Assembly (NCBI GenBank): GCA_023423475.1
Contig: JAFAFN010000430.1
Location: forward strand, 1-6,708
From: Actinomycetes bacterium
GTDB taxonomy: Bacteria > Actinomycetota > Acidimicrobiia > Acidimicrobiales > Microtrichaceae
Length of the DNA: 6,708 bases
Reading direction: 5' to 3'
The translations under genes were made by a program, and so were the position numbers. Under the pieces are notes generated by a model. It was not told the origin of the DNA, did no database searches, and was given only the letters and a program-made list of their open reading frames with translations. Positions 6,070 through 6,708 of the stretch are shown here, one piece after another. The stretch's first letter is position 1, and each line of letters opens with the position of its first letter.

Positions 6070-6708
6070 ATGACCGACTCGCTGCCCGAAGCTCCTGACA
6101 TCGATCCAGCAGCGTTGGCGGCGACCAACTTCAGTCGGGCTCGCAAGGGATTCGAGCCGGCCGAGGTCCATGCGATGCTCGGTCGCACCGCCGATGCGCT
6201 GCGGATCTGGCAGCTGCGCGACGCCCAGCTGAGCGAACGGGTCAAGGAGCTCGACGAGCAGCTCGTCAAGGCCCAGGAGCTCGACGAGGATCGTCTGACC
6301 GCGGTGCTGGGCGAGGAGACCGCTCGGGTCATCTCCGCCGCTCGCGACGCAGCGGGACAGATCCGTGCGAACGCAGAGGAGCAGGCCGCCGCGCTGCTGG
6401 CCGACACCGAGGCCGCCGCCACCAGCGCCGCCGAGGCGTTGAAGGCCGAGGCGGTCGCGCTGCGCGACGAGGCCGCCCGCCTGCGCGACGACGCGGCGTC
6501 GGACGCCACCACCATCCGGACCGAGGCCGAGAGCCGCGCCGCGTTGACCCTCGCAGATGCCCAGGGGCGCAGCGACGACCTGGTGCACGCGGCCGAGTCG
6601 ATCCTGGCGACCAGGACCGAAGAAGCCGACCTCTTCGTGGCCGAGCTGCGCGCCGCCGCCGAGGCCGAGTCCGCCGCCGCGGCCGAGGAATCCGCAGCGG
6701 TACGAGAG
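6070..6708 (+). CDS. DivIVA-like coiled-coil protein, N-terminal part (runs off the window end)
   Basis: The frame is open from ATG 6070 to the last base, giving 213 codons without a stop. Residues 19-40 (TNFSRARKGFEPAEVHAMLGRT) match the DivIVA membrane-targeting region: a Phe, then RKGF, then EV and a hydrophobic pair, as in the family pattern F-x-x-x-x-x-x-G-[YF]-x-x-x-E-V. From about residue 42 on, the sequence is a long Ala/Glu/Arg/Asp-rich coiled coil with few helix breakers. DivIVA-family proteins are cytoplasmic scaffolds that gather at curved membrane and steer polar growth or septation in actinobacteria. The Ala-rich coil also resembles Wag31-like accessory scaffolds, so this could be a paralogue rather than the main DivIVA. 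The gene is 71 bases behind the protease gene on the same strand but seems to have its own promoter. The C-terminus and full length are unknown. Confidence 0.82.
   Translation, partial: MTDSLPEAPDIDPAALAATNFSRARKGFEPAEVHAMLGRTADALRIWQLRDAQLSERVKELDEQLVKAQELDEDRLTAVLGEETARVISAARDAAGQIRANAEEQAAALLADTEAAATSAAEALKAEAVALRDEAARLRDDAASDATTIRTEAESRAALTLADAQGRSDDLVHAAESILATRTEEADLFVAELRAAAEAESAAAAEESAAVRE

Noticed and set aside
5341..6588. 415-codon open frame on the minus strand spanning the protease and DivIVA-like genes
   Set aside because: It crosses two genes and their promoter, is Ser/Thr/Gly/Arg-rich without domain features, and both plus-strand genes are well supported.

Overview
The window is high-GC DNA from a bacterium, most likely an actinobacterium. 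Three things point that way: an alanine/valine/arginine-rich proteome with frequent GTG starts, a possible leaderless TAnnnT promoter, and a DivIVA-type coiled-coil protein next to a YlbL-type PDZ/Lon protease. A deep-branching group such as the Acidimicrobiia is my guess, not a demonstrated assignment. The window is gene-dense. The longest gap between genes is about 154 bases, so no gene-free stretch exceeds 300 bases.

Region 1 (1-3680) is the 3' part of a branched-chain/hydrophobic amino acid (HAAT, Liv-type) ABC transporter operon, all on the + strand. It holds the C-terminal end of the LivF-type ATPase, the LivH and LivM permeases, and a LivK/LivJ-type lipoprotein that captures substrate. 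livF and livH are 4 bases apart, and livH and livM share an ATGA. A 61-base gap with a small hairpin and a strong AGGAGG precedes the binding-protein gene. The partner ATPase (LivG) is not in the window and probably lies upstream. A perfect GC-rich hairpin follows the operon.

Region 2 (3681-4419) holds one short gene of unknown function with a small ordered N-terminal domain and a long Pro/Ala/Ser/Thr-rich tail. It has a plausible promoter and a strong ribosome binding site. It lies between two related hairpin elements in the same orientation. The second hairpin sits between this gene and a convergent minus-strand gene, where it can act as a two-way terminator.

Region 3 (4420-5998) is a head-to-head pair: a minus-strand gene for an unrecognised two-helix membrane protein, and a plus-strand gene for a membrane-anchored YlbL-type PDZ/Lon (S16) protease with an intact Ser/Lys dyad. 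Their start codons overlap at a CATG, so there is no intergenic DNA and each gene's upstream signals must lie inside the other.

Region 4 (5999-6708) has a short spacer with a -10-like TAGCAT placed for leaderless transcription. It is followed by the first 213 codons of a DivIVA-like coiled-coil protein that runs off the window.

The genes themselves are mostly conventional. The less ordinary signals are the repeated hairpin, the overlapping divergent starts, and two conserved-looking but unidentified small proteins. I see no defence system, mobile element, CRISPR array or RNA gene.
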